From Serilophus lunatus (taxonomy: Eukaryota > Chordata > Aves > Passeriformes > Eurylaimidae), in contig VXBA01005600.1 of the NCBI GenBank assembly GCA_013399895.1, forward strand, positions 2,496,242 through 2,560,241: a stretch of 64,000 nucleotides of DNA, in the 5' to 3' direction. The position numbers and the translations under genes were made by a program. Shown here in pieces: positions 12,917 through 26,556 of this stretch. The notes beneath the pieces are model-generated. The model did not search any database. It saw only the letters and a program-made list of their open reading frames with translations, and was not told the DNA's origin. How positions within the stretch are numbered: the stretch's first letter is position 1; the number at the start of each line of letters is the position of its first letter.

Positions 12917-12985
12917 TAGAATCACAGAATATGCTGACTTGGAAGGGACCCATCAAGATCATTGAGTCCAACTCCTGGCCCTGCG
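12917..12985 (-). mobile_element. CR1 LINE 3' end fragment
   Basis: The + strand reads AGAATCACAGAATATGCTGA, then CTTGGAAGGGACCCATCAAG, then a GAGTCCAACTCCTGGCCCTG-type segment. This is the reverse complement of the conserved 3' terminus of bird CR1 elements, so the element lies on the minus strand. Only about 70 bp remain, the usual severe 5' truncation of CR1. Its source subfamily needs a RepeatMasker library. Confidence 0.85.
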
Positions 12986-15900
12986 TTGGAGTTAGCTCAT
13001 TAAACAATTACCATCTTTAGCCATTGACCAAGGGAAGAATGATGTGGTGTCACTCGGGGAGTCACAATTAAATGCAATACAATAAATACAATAAGATGTT
13101 TTGTACTTACTGGCTTAGGTTGGGTGTGCAGATCTGGCAGATGGATTTTCCTTGTTGCCATTATTGGTATCCAAATTAAATAGACTCAGGTTGCCAGTGG
13201 TTCAGTAGCAGCTGGAAGAGTTTAATAGGAATTCCAGCATCTGCTTTTAGTTATTTTTTAAAATCAGAAACATTTTTTTTGTGGCTCCCAAGGTTCATGT
13301 ATTTATTTGAAATAGGAAGAATACAGTGGTATCAAGATGAGGCAAAATACTGAACAGGAAAAAGTTAGGGTGCAAGCAGGTGCTCTTTTCTGATGATTTG
13401 TTGAAAGTGATCCCATCCGAGCTCTTTATCTGTCTGTCCTCAGAGAAGAATAAAGAGGGTTTCTTTTTGATATACAGTGGTACAGAGAATTTGAAATGAC
13501 TGATTAATCTTTAATCCTTTGTCTCTGGGCATTCTCTTAGATACCCTTTTTATATGAAAGATTTTTTTCAGAATCATAAAAACCTCGTATTAACTTTCTG
13601 TATTTTAAAATGTTTGATAGGATTTCAAAGTATTTTAAGCTACCTGTCATTGACCATGAGCTTCACAGTTGGAAAGGCCCAATGTACAAAAAAAGTCTTC
13701 CAAAAAGTATCCGGGGATGTAATAGCGTGTAGTTTAGTCTCTTTTTCAGAATATGGAATTTTTGAAAGTACATTAAGAATTAAGAGAGTATGAGAAGATT
13801 TTTATGCTTTTCTAGTACTATGAGTGCATAGATTTTCATCTGTAGTGCAAAAATCTGGTGAAATTAAGTCTTCTGTAAAATGAGATTGAGCAATTAAATA
13901 TACAATTCTACTTTCTTTTAAGAAAAAATTAATTTTGCAAATAACTTAGTCCTTGAAGTTACTTGTAACTAGCATTGTGCTATGGTAATCTACTTTGCAG
14001 GAATGATCTTGTTTAAATATGACAGAAGCATTTGGTGAGGAAAACACTCACTACCTTTAAAGGGAACATGTTAAAATATCTCATTGTAAACACAGATACA
14101 GAGTTAGACTTTCCAGTGTTATGGGGGTCTGTTACAAGCAATGCAGAGAGTGCTGTCAGCCATTAGAAGTCTCAGTTCTGGAAATGTTTCAGGTACTGAG
14201 TCCTGTTTCCTCTATGATCTGCATTATAGATCTAATGTGGATTGTTTCATACATGCTGCCTTTGTAGGTTTCATAGAAACCCCTACGTAGGTCAGCTTTC
14301 ATACAGGCCATGGCTTGTGGGGAAGCCACTGCTAAGGAATTGAAGTTTCTACTGATGACTTTAGGTTTGGTTCCTGATACTCTCTGGTGTGAAAAATGCC
14401 AGACTTTACACGTTGTAGAAGGAAATTTCCAGGTACTTCTGCCTTTTCAAAACTAGCAGGATTTGAAACAATTACATTGACTTCTTTATTGTTTCACATA
14501 CAGTAGATCACAATGCATGCACACTTACAGTGGGCATATTGCATATGAAAGCAGAGAGTCTCCTCCTAACCTAGTTTAGTGAACTGGACTGTTTTTATTA
14601 ACTCTGGCTCCCTTATTGTCTGAAAGATTTGCATGAAATTTAGGGCTGATCTGTCAAAAGCTGTTCTGTAAATGTGCACAGTTATTTTTATATGCATAAA
14701 GTTGCCATTCAGTGCACAGTGGCTGCTATGTGAACAGTAGCATGAAAAGTAGTAGTATCGTTTTGTTTAAAATTCTGGTTGAAGTTCCAGTTCTTAACAT
14801 GGTGTGGGATGTTTGAAGTAGAGGGGGAAAAATGGAACAGAAATAGTGCAATGCATTGGGTGATGTGGCACAGAGCTACACTGGGCAACTGTCAAACTAA
14901 AAAAATGAAAAAAAAAATGTCTTTGAGTCTTCATGGCTTCTACAGTCAAACTGTGGATCCTGGGGGTTGGTTGCAGGGCTACCAACTTTTATTTTTTTCT
15001 CTAAGAGATAATGAAATATTGTAACAATACCTTTTTTTTTAATTTATTTTATTTTAAGAGTCTTGCTTTGGAATTTAGACGCTTGTTGTTTTCCTCCCAA
15101 AATCCATCAAAAAATTTCAATGAAGAGAGTGCATACTTTGAATGTAAAGAAGGTTGATGATTATGAAGCAGCTATTTAAAAACTGGATATTACATAGTGG
15201 CTTAGTAACAAAATCCCCATAGATTTTGCTACTTTCTGATGTGATGGCAGTTTTTATTTAATTAATTCAGCAGACAGGTTTTCTTCTCAAAAAAAAAAAA
15301 AGATAATTTGAACGTGGAAACAGCTAGCATGCTAAAAAGAGGGAAAAAGAAGCTTATTCCTGAGACCATCTTGAGTATTTTGGGTGGTGGTTGTCTAGTA
15401 ACAGTTTGCTAGAAAATGTTATCTGACTTGTATTTTAAAATGAGATTTAAATAATTGATATAATGAGAGAGAATATTCAGTTACAGAAATAATTGCTTGG
15501 CACAGCTTTTAGAACAAAATTATTTAGTCCCAGTAAAAGGACTGCACCTTTAATCAGGGATCCTAATTTGATTTTTTAGATGTGTCTGTCGTTTGTCTGA
15601 CAAGCCAAGTAACAAATGAATTCTGAATTTTATGAACTGGTCAACACGTAATCTGTGTCAGCTACTGCTGCAGTTCACCATAGTGACTGACAGATGCATG
15701 TAGCAGTAATAATAACAGAAGCTCAAGCACTTAAAGTTAGCAAATACATTGGGCTAGTCTGGCCGTGTACATGTGATTTTCTCATGTCAGCTGGCTATCG
15801 CTTCCTGTTTTGAGGCCAAAAGGGCTTTTTTGGATTGCAAAACCTGCCAGTGTTTCTTTTTTTTTTTCTATCTTCTGTCAAAAGCTCTTTGACCTCATGA

Positions 15901-16276
15901 GTCAATCAGAGAACCCATTCAGTTTGATCTGTCTTGTTATCAGACTCTACCAACTAACCTGGTAAAAGGTGGGAGTTCTGTGAGCCTGACAAATAGTCAA
16001 GCAAACAAGTATTTTTTTGTCCTGTGGCTAAAATTGATCAAGTAAGAGAAACATTGAGACCATCTTGTAGGTGAAACTTACTGGCAGCAAAACTGGCAGC
16101 AAAGTGTCCTTTTTTTGCTTTTGAAGCACTCTGGAAGGTTTTCACACAGTAAAGAGGGTCATACTGCACTTTGGCTACAAGCAAAACTATGGACAACATT
16201 TGAGAAGCTTTATCAGTGTACTTGCATTTTAAATAATGAAAGAGAAAAGGAAAAGATAAGTCGTGCTTAGAGGGTT

Positions 16277-16288
16277 CCCCCCCCCCCN
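16277..16288. other. Homopolymer C tract with an assembly N
   Basis: A run of 11 C is followed by a single N at 16288. It marks an unresolved base or tiny gap at a homopolymer, so the local length is unreliable. Confidence 0.9.
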
Positions 16289-16603
16289 ATCTTTGTGTTT
16301 TTGTACATCTCTCTATTTAATTAAAGGTGTGAAAATTTCAATTGCTATAGAGATCTTCTTACATGAAAGTGATTTTTAATCCTTCATTATAGAAAAAAAT
16401 CAGCAGTAAATAGTTCTAAGAACAAAATATGGAAATGGAATTTATTAGGGGGTTTGGGTATTAAGTCTTTAGTATTAACTAATAATAAAAAGGATGTACT
16501 GCTATGTTCATATGAGCAAATACATGATCAAATGCAGTGTGTTGCATACTGATTTAGAATTCCCTTTTTTCATGTCCCTCTTTTCTTTCTCTCTGTTTTC
16601 TAG

Positions 16604-16691
16604 ATGCAAAAACCTGCAATGAAGTAGACCTGGAAAACTCTGTAGATTGGGAAGTGAAGACAATTACTAGTGCTATGAAGCAATATCTGCG
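16604..16691 (+). CDS. ARHGAP10: ARHGAP10 exon E: RhoGAP domain, middle helices
   Basis: This 88-bp exon lies between the acceptor ...TTTTCTAG and the donor GTAAGA. It completes an Asp codon, reads AKTCNEVDLENSVDWEVKTI and TSAMKQYL, and ends with CG of an Arg codon finished in exon F. The K-x-x-LR motif, just before the LPEPL of the next exon, belongs to the conserved RhoGAP surface that contacts the GTPase switch regions. The frame is intact. Phase is 1 in and 2 out. Confidence 0.97.
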
Positions 16692-18051
16692 GTAAGAGTC
16701 ATTTGTTAATTTTTTTTAGACTATGAATTCTTATTCTAATTCCTCTATGCAGTGTGCTAAGCTATGCTGCTTATTTTTCCTGTGTTTTAGAATAGGAGCT
16801 CATTTTGTGCAAATAACCATGTTTGTTTATTTGTCTTGGGGGGAGCAAAATAAGTTAGCAACACTAAGAGTCGTGTTCTTATGAGACAAAACACTTTAGT
16901 GTTAGACACCTAAGTATTTCACTGATGGTTCAGAAGCCTGAATTGTTAGTAAACTTGCTGAGAGTTGCTAATGAAAGCTAGCTGTTAAAATATTTTGCCT
17001 CTTTGTATTTCAGTGTGGTAGAATGAAAAAGGAAATGGTTGTGAATTTTTTAATATTTGTCTCTTCTCTCTGACCCTTGCTCTGGTATTCTGTGTGCAAT
17101 AGTAATATTTTAGTGTTAAAAATTTTAAATATGAATTTTAAATGTGTTCTCTATTGAAAGGGTTTTGCTAATTCCTTATCAAATTATTTTAATATCTTGC
17201 ATAGGAACATGAAAAATAGAACTTTTGTGTATCTCTTATAGTGTAATTCAAATACAGTATTTTTAATCTGCTATTTTTCTTAATATAAAATATTATTACA
17301 AACAATATCAAAGAATGCTTCAGAACTGTTATGAAGATGAAAGTCTTATTGAGTATAGAAGAGAATAAATACAAGAAAGGAAAAAAGTGCACAGGATGAA
17401 ATATTTCTCCCCTACAGTATTTTTCATCTGAATGTTTACGCCAATATTTCATAAGCATCAGTAAAGTCAATTTAAGAAGTGGTTTTAACTCTAGCAGGGG
17501 TAGTGGTTGTTTTTGTGTTAAAGATTTTAACTCTGATGTTTTAACTCTGATATCTGTTAGTCGGTACATTTTTCATTTGTGACTGAGGTTTTCAATTTCA
17601 ATTTTTCCATTTGAAACGCTTTAGAATTTTGATTTGTGGATGGCTGCTGTTAAGTGAGGTTAACTGTTTTAGGACCTTTGTGTCTTTCCAGTAAGGCATT
17701 GCCTTGTGAATCTTAGTATTCTAAAAACACTGATGAAGAGTTAATTACACAGTATATGTGTACAATCTTCATCTGAGAAAAATTTGTTCTTGTAATTGGG
17801 AAAGCTACCTTATGATAGACTGGAGGCATCACTTCATCTCATGGAAGGTGAATAATGTATTTAGTCTTATTTTCCTGATAATACTGAGTTTTCCATTTAT
17901 GCTGGAAATCATAGAATTCAAGGGCCTCTGTAGGAATAGTTCCTTCAAGTATGAGGATTATGCTACTGCATGGTAAAAAGGTTTCCTGCTTAGAGTAAAT
18001 AGAGATAGAAGAGAATATAGTTAAATTTATTATGTCATCCTTGTTTTACAG
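16692..18051 (+). other. ARHGAP10: Intron E-F
   Basis: This 1.4-kb AT-rich intron holds a chance minus-strand ORF of 126 codons (17189-17569) with no recognisable domain. Nothing else is seen. Confidence 0.8.
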
Positions 18052-18110
18052 AAGCCTTCCAGAGCCACTGATGACATACGAGTTGCATGGAGAATTCATC
18101 GTTCCTGCCA
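18052..18110 (+). CDS. ARHGAP10: ARHGAP10 exon F: LPEPL segment of RhoGAP
   Basis: This 59-bp exon lies between the acceptor ...TTTTACAG and the donor GTAAAT. With the split Arg it reads RSLPEPLMTYELHGEFIVPA and then one base of a Lys codon. LPEPL(M) is a hallmark RhoGAP motif following the conserved K-x-x-LR. The length is not a multiple of three (phase 2 in, 1 out), so skipping it would shift the frame. The donor has A at +4 and +5, weaker than most donors in this gene. Confidence 0.96.
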
Positions 18111-20614
18111 GTAAATAAATGATTGTAGTTCACATAGAAAACTTTTGTTGTAGTACTGTTGTGACCTTAGGAGGTCTCTGCAAATGCAATTTCAGAAAAA
18201 ATTCTTAGACACAGTAAAAACACAGGAACAAGAAATAATAAATTATTTAAAGCTATGTAGGTTTTAAGTAGTATTCAGTTCTAGTATATGTCACATATAA
18301 CATGACTATATAGTGCAGTTTTAACTTTTGTGGGAAAACTTTTGGATGGACATTGTAAACATTCATTCTTGTATAACGATAAACATCTACTTAATCTATG
18401 ATTTTTTTTTTATTTTTTTTGGCCTTCCATTTTTTATAGAGTATGAAGCTTAATAAAAGAAAATACACTAATTTGAGCTCATTTCAGTCCTTAAAGCACA
18501 GCTGCCTGACCCTTGTTTTCAGTGCTTTGTTAGCTCTGTATCCAGGCTGGCTTGAATGTTCCTCATGTATTAGTAGAGGAAAGAAAAGAACAGGCCAGAT
18601 TACACTGTGGTAGTTCAAATACAGACTTGGAGAAGACACAACAGCATTTGTAGCTCAGTGTACATGGTATCTAGTGCACGTGGGATTTTTTGGAAGAGAA
18701 TAGAGAGAAACTGTGCAAGAAAATTTTTGGCTAAGTATCAGACAGATATTTAGCTGATTTTCTTTCCAGCCTGTAGCACTTCTGGCAAGCTGGGGAAAGC
18801 AAAATTAAAATAAACTTTGAGACAATTGCTTTATCATCTTCAAATTGCTAAAATGACTTTCCAGTACTGCAGAATGTATTTGTTTATGGTCCTTAATTCA
18901 AAATGAGAATTAGCTCAGAAAATTCATTGCCAAAGCACATGCTAAAAGCCCAGCGCTTAAATAAAATTCATCATCCTTACCTAGGTGATGAGTCTTCCCA
19001 TTTGTATTGGAAAGAGTTAAAATAATTTCTTGACTTAGGAAGTTTTGCCAGCAGTTTCGCAGTTTATTTTTCTTTCTCCGTTTTATAGTCTCTTTCAATA
19101 AGGAAATTCAGTTGAAGTTACATGTTTAAAACAGCACAGAGTTCATAAGTAGTAAACAATTCCATGGAAGTGTTGATTCTGGGGAGGGAAATTTAATCAA
19201 CATTGCAGATCTGAGTTACAGTATACTTAAAAATAGGTAGTCAATGTTGTTTCCTATGTTGGCTATAAAAAGCCAACAACACTGGAAATAGTAAGGAATA
19301 TCCTTTTCTCTGAAGCTACTGGAGGAAGATCCAAAATTAAAACGTTTTCCTTTCAATTTTGTTTTCTCTATACATATTAGTATAGATTGAAATTATATGA
19401 CCCTTGACCGTATCTTGTAATTAAGTTGCTTAGCTGTTCTTTAATTACAGTTTGTGATTTTACATATATGTGAAATAATCTCACTTTAAAGAAGGCTTAT
19501 GTTTTTCTGGCTGCCAGAATTTTGATTAGCTCACTAGAAGTTAAATGTTTCGGGTTTTGAGAGCCTTTTCTCTTAGAATCTGCGCAGGGGTGTTCACTGC
19601 AAAAGAAAAAAACCACAGCTGTAAAATCTGTAGCAATATACAAAGGAAGAAAAATTCTGAAGCATATTTCTGAAGAAATATGGTGGTATTTTATGTGAAA
19701 TACACTTAGCAATCAAAGTTGCAATAGAGTAAAATGGGTGCTGATCGGTGGTCCTGGTGTCACAATTTCTTGCATTCAGAATAGGTTTTAAATTTTTCTC
19801 TCTCTGTACCTTCTAGTAAGTATTATTTTAGGCAATAGAAATACTTCAATTTCTCACATCATAACCACTATTAAGTTGTAATTTTGTGATTTAATGCAAC
19901 TTTGAGAAATAGAAAGATGGTTTATTTTCACCTTTAAGATTTTTGTTTTCATCTGTGTACAGTGAAACTGTAGGTGCCCAAATTTTTCAATTCCTTTATT
20001 TCTGTACTGTAGTAGAGAAGAATGACATTGCCAGGCAGAACCTTTGTCATAGTAATCTCAGTAGTCTTTTTTGCATGTTTATTCTTCTGTGTCTTCAGAG
20101 GTCATTTGATTTTCTAAGCATATAAATCTGCTGCACGTGTTAACTTATGCAGTTTCCAGTGCAAGTAGCACAAATGCAGCATCATTAGCTGCACAGAACC
20201 AACAAAACTGAATTCTAATCATGAGGACAATCAGTTAATGATGCTAAAATGTAAAGTAGTGCAGTTCCTCTCTGTGGCACCCAGTAACATTGCTCCTCAC
20301 CTTGCAGTGTATTTGTAAGCAGATGAATCCACTGCAGCAAAACAATAACTGCATCTGTTGGTTTTTAAAAATAGCTGAACAAAGGCATCCTTTTGCAGGT
20401 GGATTGAAAGATGAGTTCTCTAAACAAGTAAATAAGTTGATAATTCTAGAACGATATGACTTATGAAAACAAAGCGCATATGTTTAGTATTGCTATGTTT
20501 GGAGGTACAAAGTGATGAAGCAAAGTGTGTGCAGTGTGCATGGGTGGGAGAAAGTTTGTGTTTCTGTGGATTTTATTTTTATTTTTTTGAGACATTTATT
20601 TCTATGTCCCATAG
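18111..20614 (+). other. ARHGAP10: Intron F-G
   Basis: This 2.5-kb AT-rich intron shows no recognised repeats or RNAs. The pyrimidine tract before exon G is interrupted (ATTTATTTCTATGTCCCATAG). Confidence 0.8.
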
Positions 20615-20720
20615 AAAGTGGGAGTCCTGAATCTCGAGTTAATGCTGTTCACTTCTTGGTCCATAAACTCCCAGAAAAGAACAAAGAGATGCTGGAAATC
20701 TTGGTGAAACACTTAGCCAA
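20615..20720 (+). CDS. ARHGAP10: ARHGAP10 exon G: RhoGAP helices after LPEPL
   Basis: This 106-bp exon lies between the acceptor ...TCCCATAG and the donor GTAAGT. It reads KSGSPESRVNAVHFLVHKLP, then EKNKEMLEILVKHLA, ending with AA of an Asn codon completed in exon H. The LP-x-x-N-x-x-x-L-x-x-L-x-x-HL pattern is the typical RhoGAP helix that precedes the N-LAxxFGP block. The opening KSGSPESRVNA is one of the segments that favour ARHGAP10 over its paralogues. Phase is 1 in and 2 out. Confidence 0.97.
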
Positions 20721-21342
20721 GTAAGTGTTGCGACCTGCGTTCCTGCCTCGTCAGAGTTCTTGTCTCTACCTTCTTTTAACTACAAAGGGCTTTGGTTAAG
20801 TGTGGTTGGAGCCTGAGCCCATCTTGATGCTGTCATACACAATACCAAGAACCAAACTTGCAAAAGCAGACAAGACGTTTGACTCATGCTGTGTATGTTT
20901 TGGCGGGAAAGGCAGAAATCTAATACGTTAATGAAGCCATGTAAGTATTTACTTTAACAGTCCTGCCAGCAGTTGAGGGTTTTATTGAAGTGAGAAAGAG
21001 AACATTATACTTTCTTTTCGCAGATTCTGGCAAAGTGAATAGTGGGGATCTGTTAGCAAATTTAAGTTGGTTTCACACTTGCCCTGGTCCAAGGCTAAGT
21101 GCATTTTTATATATTTAAATTCAATAAGAGACTTGGTTTTGTTTTTAAATTTCCAGTGGAAGAATAGATTTTCAGTTTTCCAGAATTTAGTAAGACTTTA
21201 TTTGAAGAAACTGCACAGAACAAATTTCTAAAGCATAGATTGAGGAAACGTCATGTTTTCATTTGTAGACTGCAGTCACCAAGAGTAATGGAAATTTTTC
21301 ATAACCCATTTCCTGTTTTTTCCTTCAATTCTTTTCGAAAAG
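20721..21342 (+). other. ARHGAP10: Intron G-H
   Basis: At 622 bp this is the shortest intron in the window. It ends with a long pyrimidine-rich stretch and an unusual AAAAG acceptor (see exon H). Nothing else is recognised. Confidence 0.85.
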
Positions 21343-21502
21343 CGTTTCAAAGCATGCCAAGAGGAATCTAATGACTGTGGCAAACTTAGGGGTAGTATTT
21401 GGCCCAACTTTAATGAGGCCACAGGAAGAAACCGTAGCAGCCATCATGGACCTGAAGTTTCAGAATATCGTTGTTGAAATCCTGATAGAAAATCATGAGA
21501 AG
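21343..21502 (+). CDS. ARHGAP10: ARHGAP10 exon H: end of the RhoGAP domain
   Basis: This 160-bp exon runs from an AAAAG acceptor to the donor GTAAGT. It reads [40 protein letters not shown], then [14 protein letters not shown], ending in phase 0. [19 protein letters not shown] is the strongest signature of the RhoGAP fold, and its conserved asparagine lies near the GTPase contact. Codon order and length match the family without gaps. The acceptor has A rather than a pyrimidine at -3, which is uncommon, but phase and protein similarity fix this start. Confidence 0.97.
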
Positions 21503-24500
21503 GTAAGTTTTGCTACATCTTTGCTTTTCTGAGTGTTGTCTAAAACAATCTCTTATCCTTAATGGGTATTGTGGAGTTAAGCATGGTATCACAAATAGCT
21601 TCATTCTAAAGAATATCCTCTATATGCTGTACGCTTATGCTTTTGGTCTTTTTATACTTGATAGATATTCCTGTTCATAGGTGAACTGACATTTTGAGAT
21701 GCGTATTTCCTGGCAGAAGTAGTGCTTCTGTGTTAGCACGACAACAGATTTCTGTTATGATAATTGCGTATGTTTTTTTGCTGAGCAAAAGTGATATAAA
21801 ACTGGAAAAGAGAAAGTCCAAACTCAGTTTTTAGCTCTTCCATTAAGTACTTTGACCAGAATTTGAATTCATCGTCTTATGTCTTCATTTTTTCTCAGAG
21901 TTGACTGAGTAAAAAGAAGACATTAGTATACTCTGAATTTTATATGTAAAAGAGATTATGAGAGAGCCAACATTTCCTTTGTTTTCATCTGAATGTGTGT
22001 TATTTTAAGCCTTTGTATTTGAGGTAATGCTGAAAATAGTAGTTGTTGCTGCTGTAGCAGTTGCCAGTTGCTAAAGTGCCTTACTGTCCAGAATATCACT
22101 GCATGTAATCTGGGATATAAAACTAAAAATACTCATGATAATAGAAAGGTCCTTTACTGGTATCTTCATGTGGGTACTCCTTTGAGAGTCCTGTGTGTCT
22201 AAGCTGTCTTCTGTAACTGGATGTTTGAGGTACCTGTATTGGGATATGGACAGCATCTGAAGGAGATGTCAAAAAAAGTGCTTTGGAAAAATCCCAAGAT
22301 GTGCTTTTCCCTCTCACCTTTCTTAAGCACTCCAAGCATTGAAATAGTTATTTCCTTTAAAGGTTAACAGTGTTGAAATTGGCTATCTCAGTCAAGTGTT
22401 ACCTACTTAAAATAATATATGTCTCAAGTTTTCCTGACAATGTTATTACACTACCTCCCTGATTGATACAGGCTGGATAAAGCTTCTGTTGGCATAGCTG
22501 TGTCCACATGGTAGGTTTTGTTGGCTGAGTTGACTTAGGGTGTAATGCTGCCCTCACACGCACATTGTGCAGATATGGTATTGTTCAACACTGTTGAAAA
22601 AATGCTGGACTGCAGATGTGGCTCAAGTTCTAAGCAATAAATATTCCAAGAGCTTTAAGCCATGCTATTAATTTTGAACCTTATAAATGAAAGTAAACCC
22701 TGCAGTAAGCTCATGATTTTAAAGCTATTGCAGTGACTCCACAAATTTAAGAAAGTTGAGAGAGCGAATAAGCAGAGCCAGGTTGTTTTAATAACAGGCA
22801 AATGTTGAGTTCTGCTTATTCAAATCACTAGATCACCACAGATTAGCACCATCCTATCCTTTCGCCAGCTCAGTCACATGTCTTTGAAAACTGGACATCA
22901 ATTTCACATTTGAAACATTCATTTAGTCGCCTTTCTTGCTCCTCTGAAAATGTAGAGAAGTGGGGAATGGAAAATACATCAATATAATATTGCATCATTT
23001 TCCATAATTCCTTGAGCTTACGCCTTCTTTAGAACTAGATGGGTGTAATTTTTTAAAGGGATTTCTGTCATTTCACTGCTATTTCTAATAGTCAACTTGC
23101 CAGCAGAGGTCTGCCTGCAGCAACCTCCCCCACGCTAGTGCTGCTTCCAGGATGGAAGGCAGCCCCAAGGGTGACCTCTGTGTATTTATAACAAAAGCAA
23201 TGGAGAGATGTGCTAAGGCATTACAAAATTTTTACAGTCAAATTGAATATGTTGCTTTCACCAGTGAGCCTTCTTGATTTAGGGCAGATCAAGGACCTAC
23301 TTTTTAAAGGCAAGCAGAGTAATTGTCAGTATAATGTTAATTTTTATTGTTCTTTTGAATTTCTATGAATTTCAGACTTTCTGAGAATCTTGCATTTGAT
23401 ATTTTGATTTATAGCCCTAGAGAAGTCCTAGGAAACCTCACCCAGCTGTAGGTTAAAATACTTTAAAATATTTCATTCAGCCACTACTCAACCTCTGCTA
23501 ATTTTCAGCAGCTTCTGCTAACAGAAGCAAAGTTTGGAATTGTAGGAGAGTGATGGTGTCAAGGTAGAGGTACACTGACACAAACAGACTTGAAGCAACA
23601 CTTCACACTTTGTGCATATGTAATTTATGGCTCTGGTACTCCTCAGAGATGCATTTCTTCACTCCTGTAGCAAATGAAGGGGCTAAAACTTTCAAACTAT
23701 AGAAGCAACAGCCATCAGCATTTCTGGTTTGAATACAGTAACTTGGTAGGCAAAATGATAAAAAATTGTTATGATTCCTCAAATATTTTTAAATTCCAAC
23801 AATGTTCATTATATCTTGTGTGGATAGCTTTATTGAACAAGATTCAGTTTTCATTTTTAGGAGGAGACGTAATTGGGTTACAAGCTTTGGAAATCCTGTT
23901 GCAGTCATTGCACTATCATCACTCTGCTGGGTTCTAATTAGAGAATTTCTGCAACTTATGTGCAGAAACCTGAATATGAGGACTTGCCCTGAGATAAGAA
24001 TATGATGAGTAGTGAATGAATAAGCTAGGGGGTTTTTTTAAGCCTTGTTGATATATACATTTATTTCCTGCTGGCTAGAAACCAGTCAGTACCACTTTCA
24101 CCTTGTTTACAGGCTGCATACCTACTTCCAGACCATGCCTGTGAACCAATTATAATAGGTCGAGGAGGGGATGTTTTGCACAATCAGACCAGTGCTGAGA
24201 CTGGAATACTGAAACTAGATCATGCAGCCTGATGTGTTGCTTTAATGATATTAGAATTGCACAACAATTAAGACTAGGAGGGAGATAGAACAGCATCAGG
24301 GAAATAAGGTGAGCTGTAGAAGCAGATCTCTATTTTGAAAGAAGAAACAAAAATTTAGACCCAAGCTGAGATAATATTTTACTCAGGACCTTCCAAACCA
24401 CCTTCTGTGGAATCAAAACCCATTAATTGTCTTGCTTGTTGCAGCCATGTTGCTATAGGGGGAAGGACAGCCAGATGTGCCATGCAAAGTAGGAGCCTGT

Positions 24501-24869
24501 TCAGGTTTGGTATTAAATGATTTTTCTGTAGTTTTGCCTGGAGTTCTTATGTTTTGTGCTGACTGAGCTGTAGGCACCAGTACTTATTACCCTTTGCTTT
24601 GCAGGTTTTTAAGGTCAGTGTCATTTCATACTGGGCTGTCTTGCCCTTTTCTCCCTGGCCAGGTCTGTCTGGTTTCCCTTAGTTTTTGTGTCCCATATCT
24701 TTCAGTTCAGTAATGAAGCATCAAGAAATTCATATTTGTGTCTCGTCATGGTGTCCGTTGTGCTTTGAGGTAGCAAGCTCAGGAGCTGACCACAGCTGTG
24801 CTTGTACAGTGCCTGGAGCAATCTTGGCCTGTAGACCTTGTCCTCTAGTGGAAAGTGTTACTCAACTTG

Positions 24870-24884
24870 CCCCCCCCCCCCCCC
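24870..24884. repeat. Poly-C tract (C15)
   Basis: Fifteen consecutive C on the + strand. The length is prone to sequencing error. Confidence 0.9.
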
Positions 24885-26556
24885 AAAGTGCTGATTTCTC
24901 TGCCTCCCCCAAATGAGTTTAAATGAGTTTCAACGGTTGAAAATAATTTTTCTTTCCAAGGATTTCACAGATTGGAAATCTTGGACATCTCTGCTCTTGT
25001 GGTCTTTTCTCTGAATCACACTGAGGAGGAAGGGTGGTCCTCTCCATGGCATCATGAAGAGTACATGCATGTTCATCTTGATGTTTGTTATAGTATTTTG
25101 GCATTTGTTGGAATCAATGTCATTATTCAAAGGGCTTATTAATTTGCCATTTAGAGATGCCTCAGTGGTAACATGAACCATTTTGGTTTCTCAATTCCCT
25201 GAACATTATTTTCAGAAGGAAAAAAAAATGCAACAAGGCTAAAAATGTCTCAGAAAAGAAAGAAGATGAGGGAGGAGGTAGGAATAAAAATCTCAGTGGG
25301 ACTGAAATATTTAAACCAGTGTATGGGGGAGGAAGGAATAGTGAGCACAAATAGCAAGATTACAAAAACAGAAAGAAGATGAAAATTACGGTGAAAGAAA
25401 ATTAGAAGAAAGGAAGCAAGGGGCTAGGCAGAAGTCCCATCTGGAGACTGAGAGGCTGGAGTCTGCTGAAAGAAATAGCCTTGGTTAAAGATAATTTTTC
25501 CCATAGGTTGTTTGAATTCTGGAAAAAGGTATCTTGAAGATGATAATTTTGAAAAACTCTGTAGTTCCTCTCTATATAAGGCAGATACTGTTTTCTCTTA
25601 ATCTTTTTATAAAGAGGAAAGATTTTATGTCCTTTAGAAAAAATATGTCTTTGTTTTGACTTTGATTTGTTCAAAACACTTTTATGTGGAATTTTTTAAA
25701 TGAAATGAAAATGTTTTAATTTTCTTACTTTGGGCACTTTTATGATTTGTTTTTAAACTAAAGGGAAGACAAGAATTTAATACTGTTGGGCTCTTAAGCC
25801 AACATCAACTTTATGTAGTAATCCCTGAAAAATCTTTAGTCTTAAAATGTATTACAATGCATAATATAAGCAGTATTCGTGAGACAGAAGAAATGGAAGT
25901 GGGTGAAGTCAGTTTAGTTTGTTTTAGAACATGAGACAGCGCAGTCAGGTGTCTCCACTTGGCAGTCAAGCAGTTCTGTTGCAGGTAAATCCTTTAGGGT
26001 TGAGTGGCACTGCCACCATGTAAACTTAAGACTATTCTTTGGCAACACAGCAGATCTTTTGAAGGCTCACTAAAGAGACAGGAGCAATACTAAAGAGGGC
26101 TTTTTTCAGCTTTCCTGTTGCTTTGCCTTCAACTGAAAAGAAGCAATTGAGTGTCATTGTGGTGGTTTGTTGTGATGCAGTAATTTGAAAACCTTCCAAG
26201 TAGAATGTTTCTTAAGTCAACAAGCATTCACCTTAGAGGGGGGGAAAACTGCATTAAAATATCTCTATTAGGGGCAGAGTTTGGGGAAAAAAACACGTGA
26301 GCCTCAGTTCAGGAAGGTTTTCAGCATGTGAGAAGCATGTAACTAATCAGAAGTGTCATTGGAACTATGCCTGAACTTAATTCTAATTACATGCCTTAGT
26401 GATTGGCTGAGTCTGAAGCAGAAAGGGCAACAGGAACAAAGAAATTCTGATAGGAGTCAGAGCAGCTCTTTCATTCTACTATAGTGTGTGAAAACTCTTT
26501 AAACCCTTTCTCTGCCCTGTGGATTGGAGAAAGCCCTTCCATGCGAGACACTTTTT

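Larger units (their letters stand above)
11473..16603 (+). other. ARHGAP10: Intron D-E
   Basis: This 5.1-kb intron contains a CR1 LINE end (about 12917-12985), an A13 run near 15289 and a C tract ending in a single N at 16288. No other gene or RNA feature is recognised. Confidence 0.8.

Noticed and set aside
17900..17945. ATCATAGAATTCAAGGGCCT resembling a CR1 end
   Set aside because: Only the first ten bases fit; the GGTTGGAAGGGACC core is missing.
23100..23113. CCAGCAGAGGTCTG resembling a CTCF core motif
   Set aside because: Mismatches the GGGGGC core; a single degenerate match is expected by chance in 64 kb.
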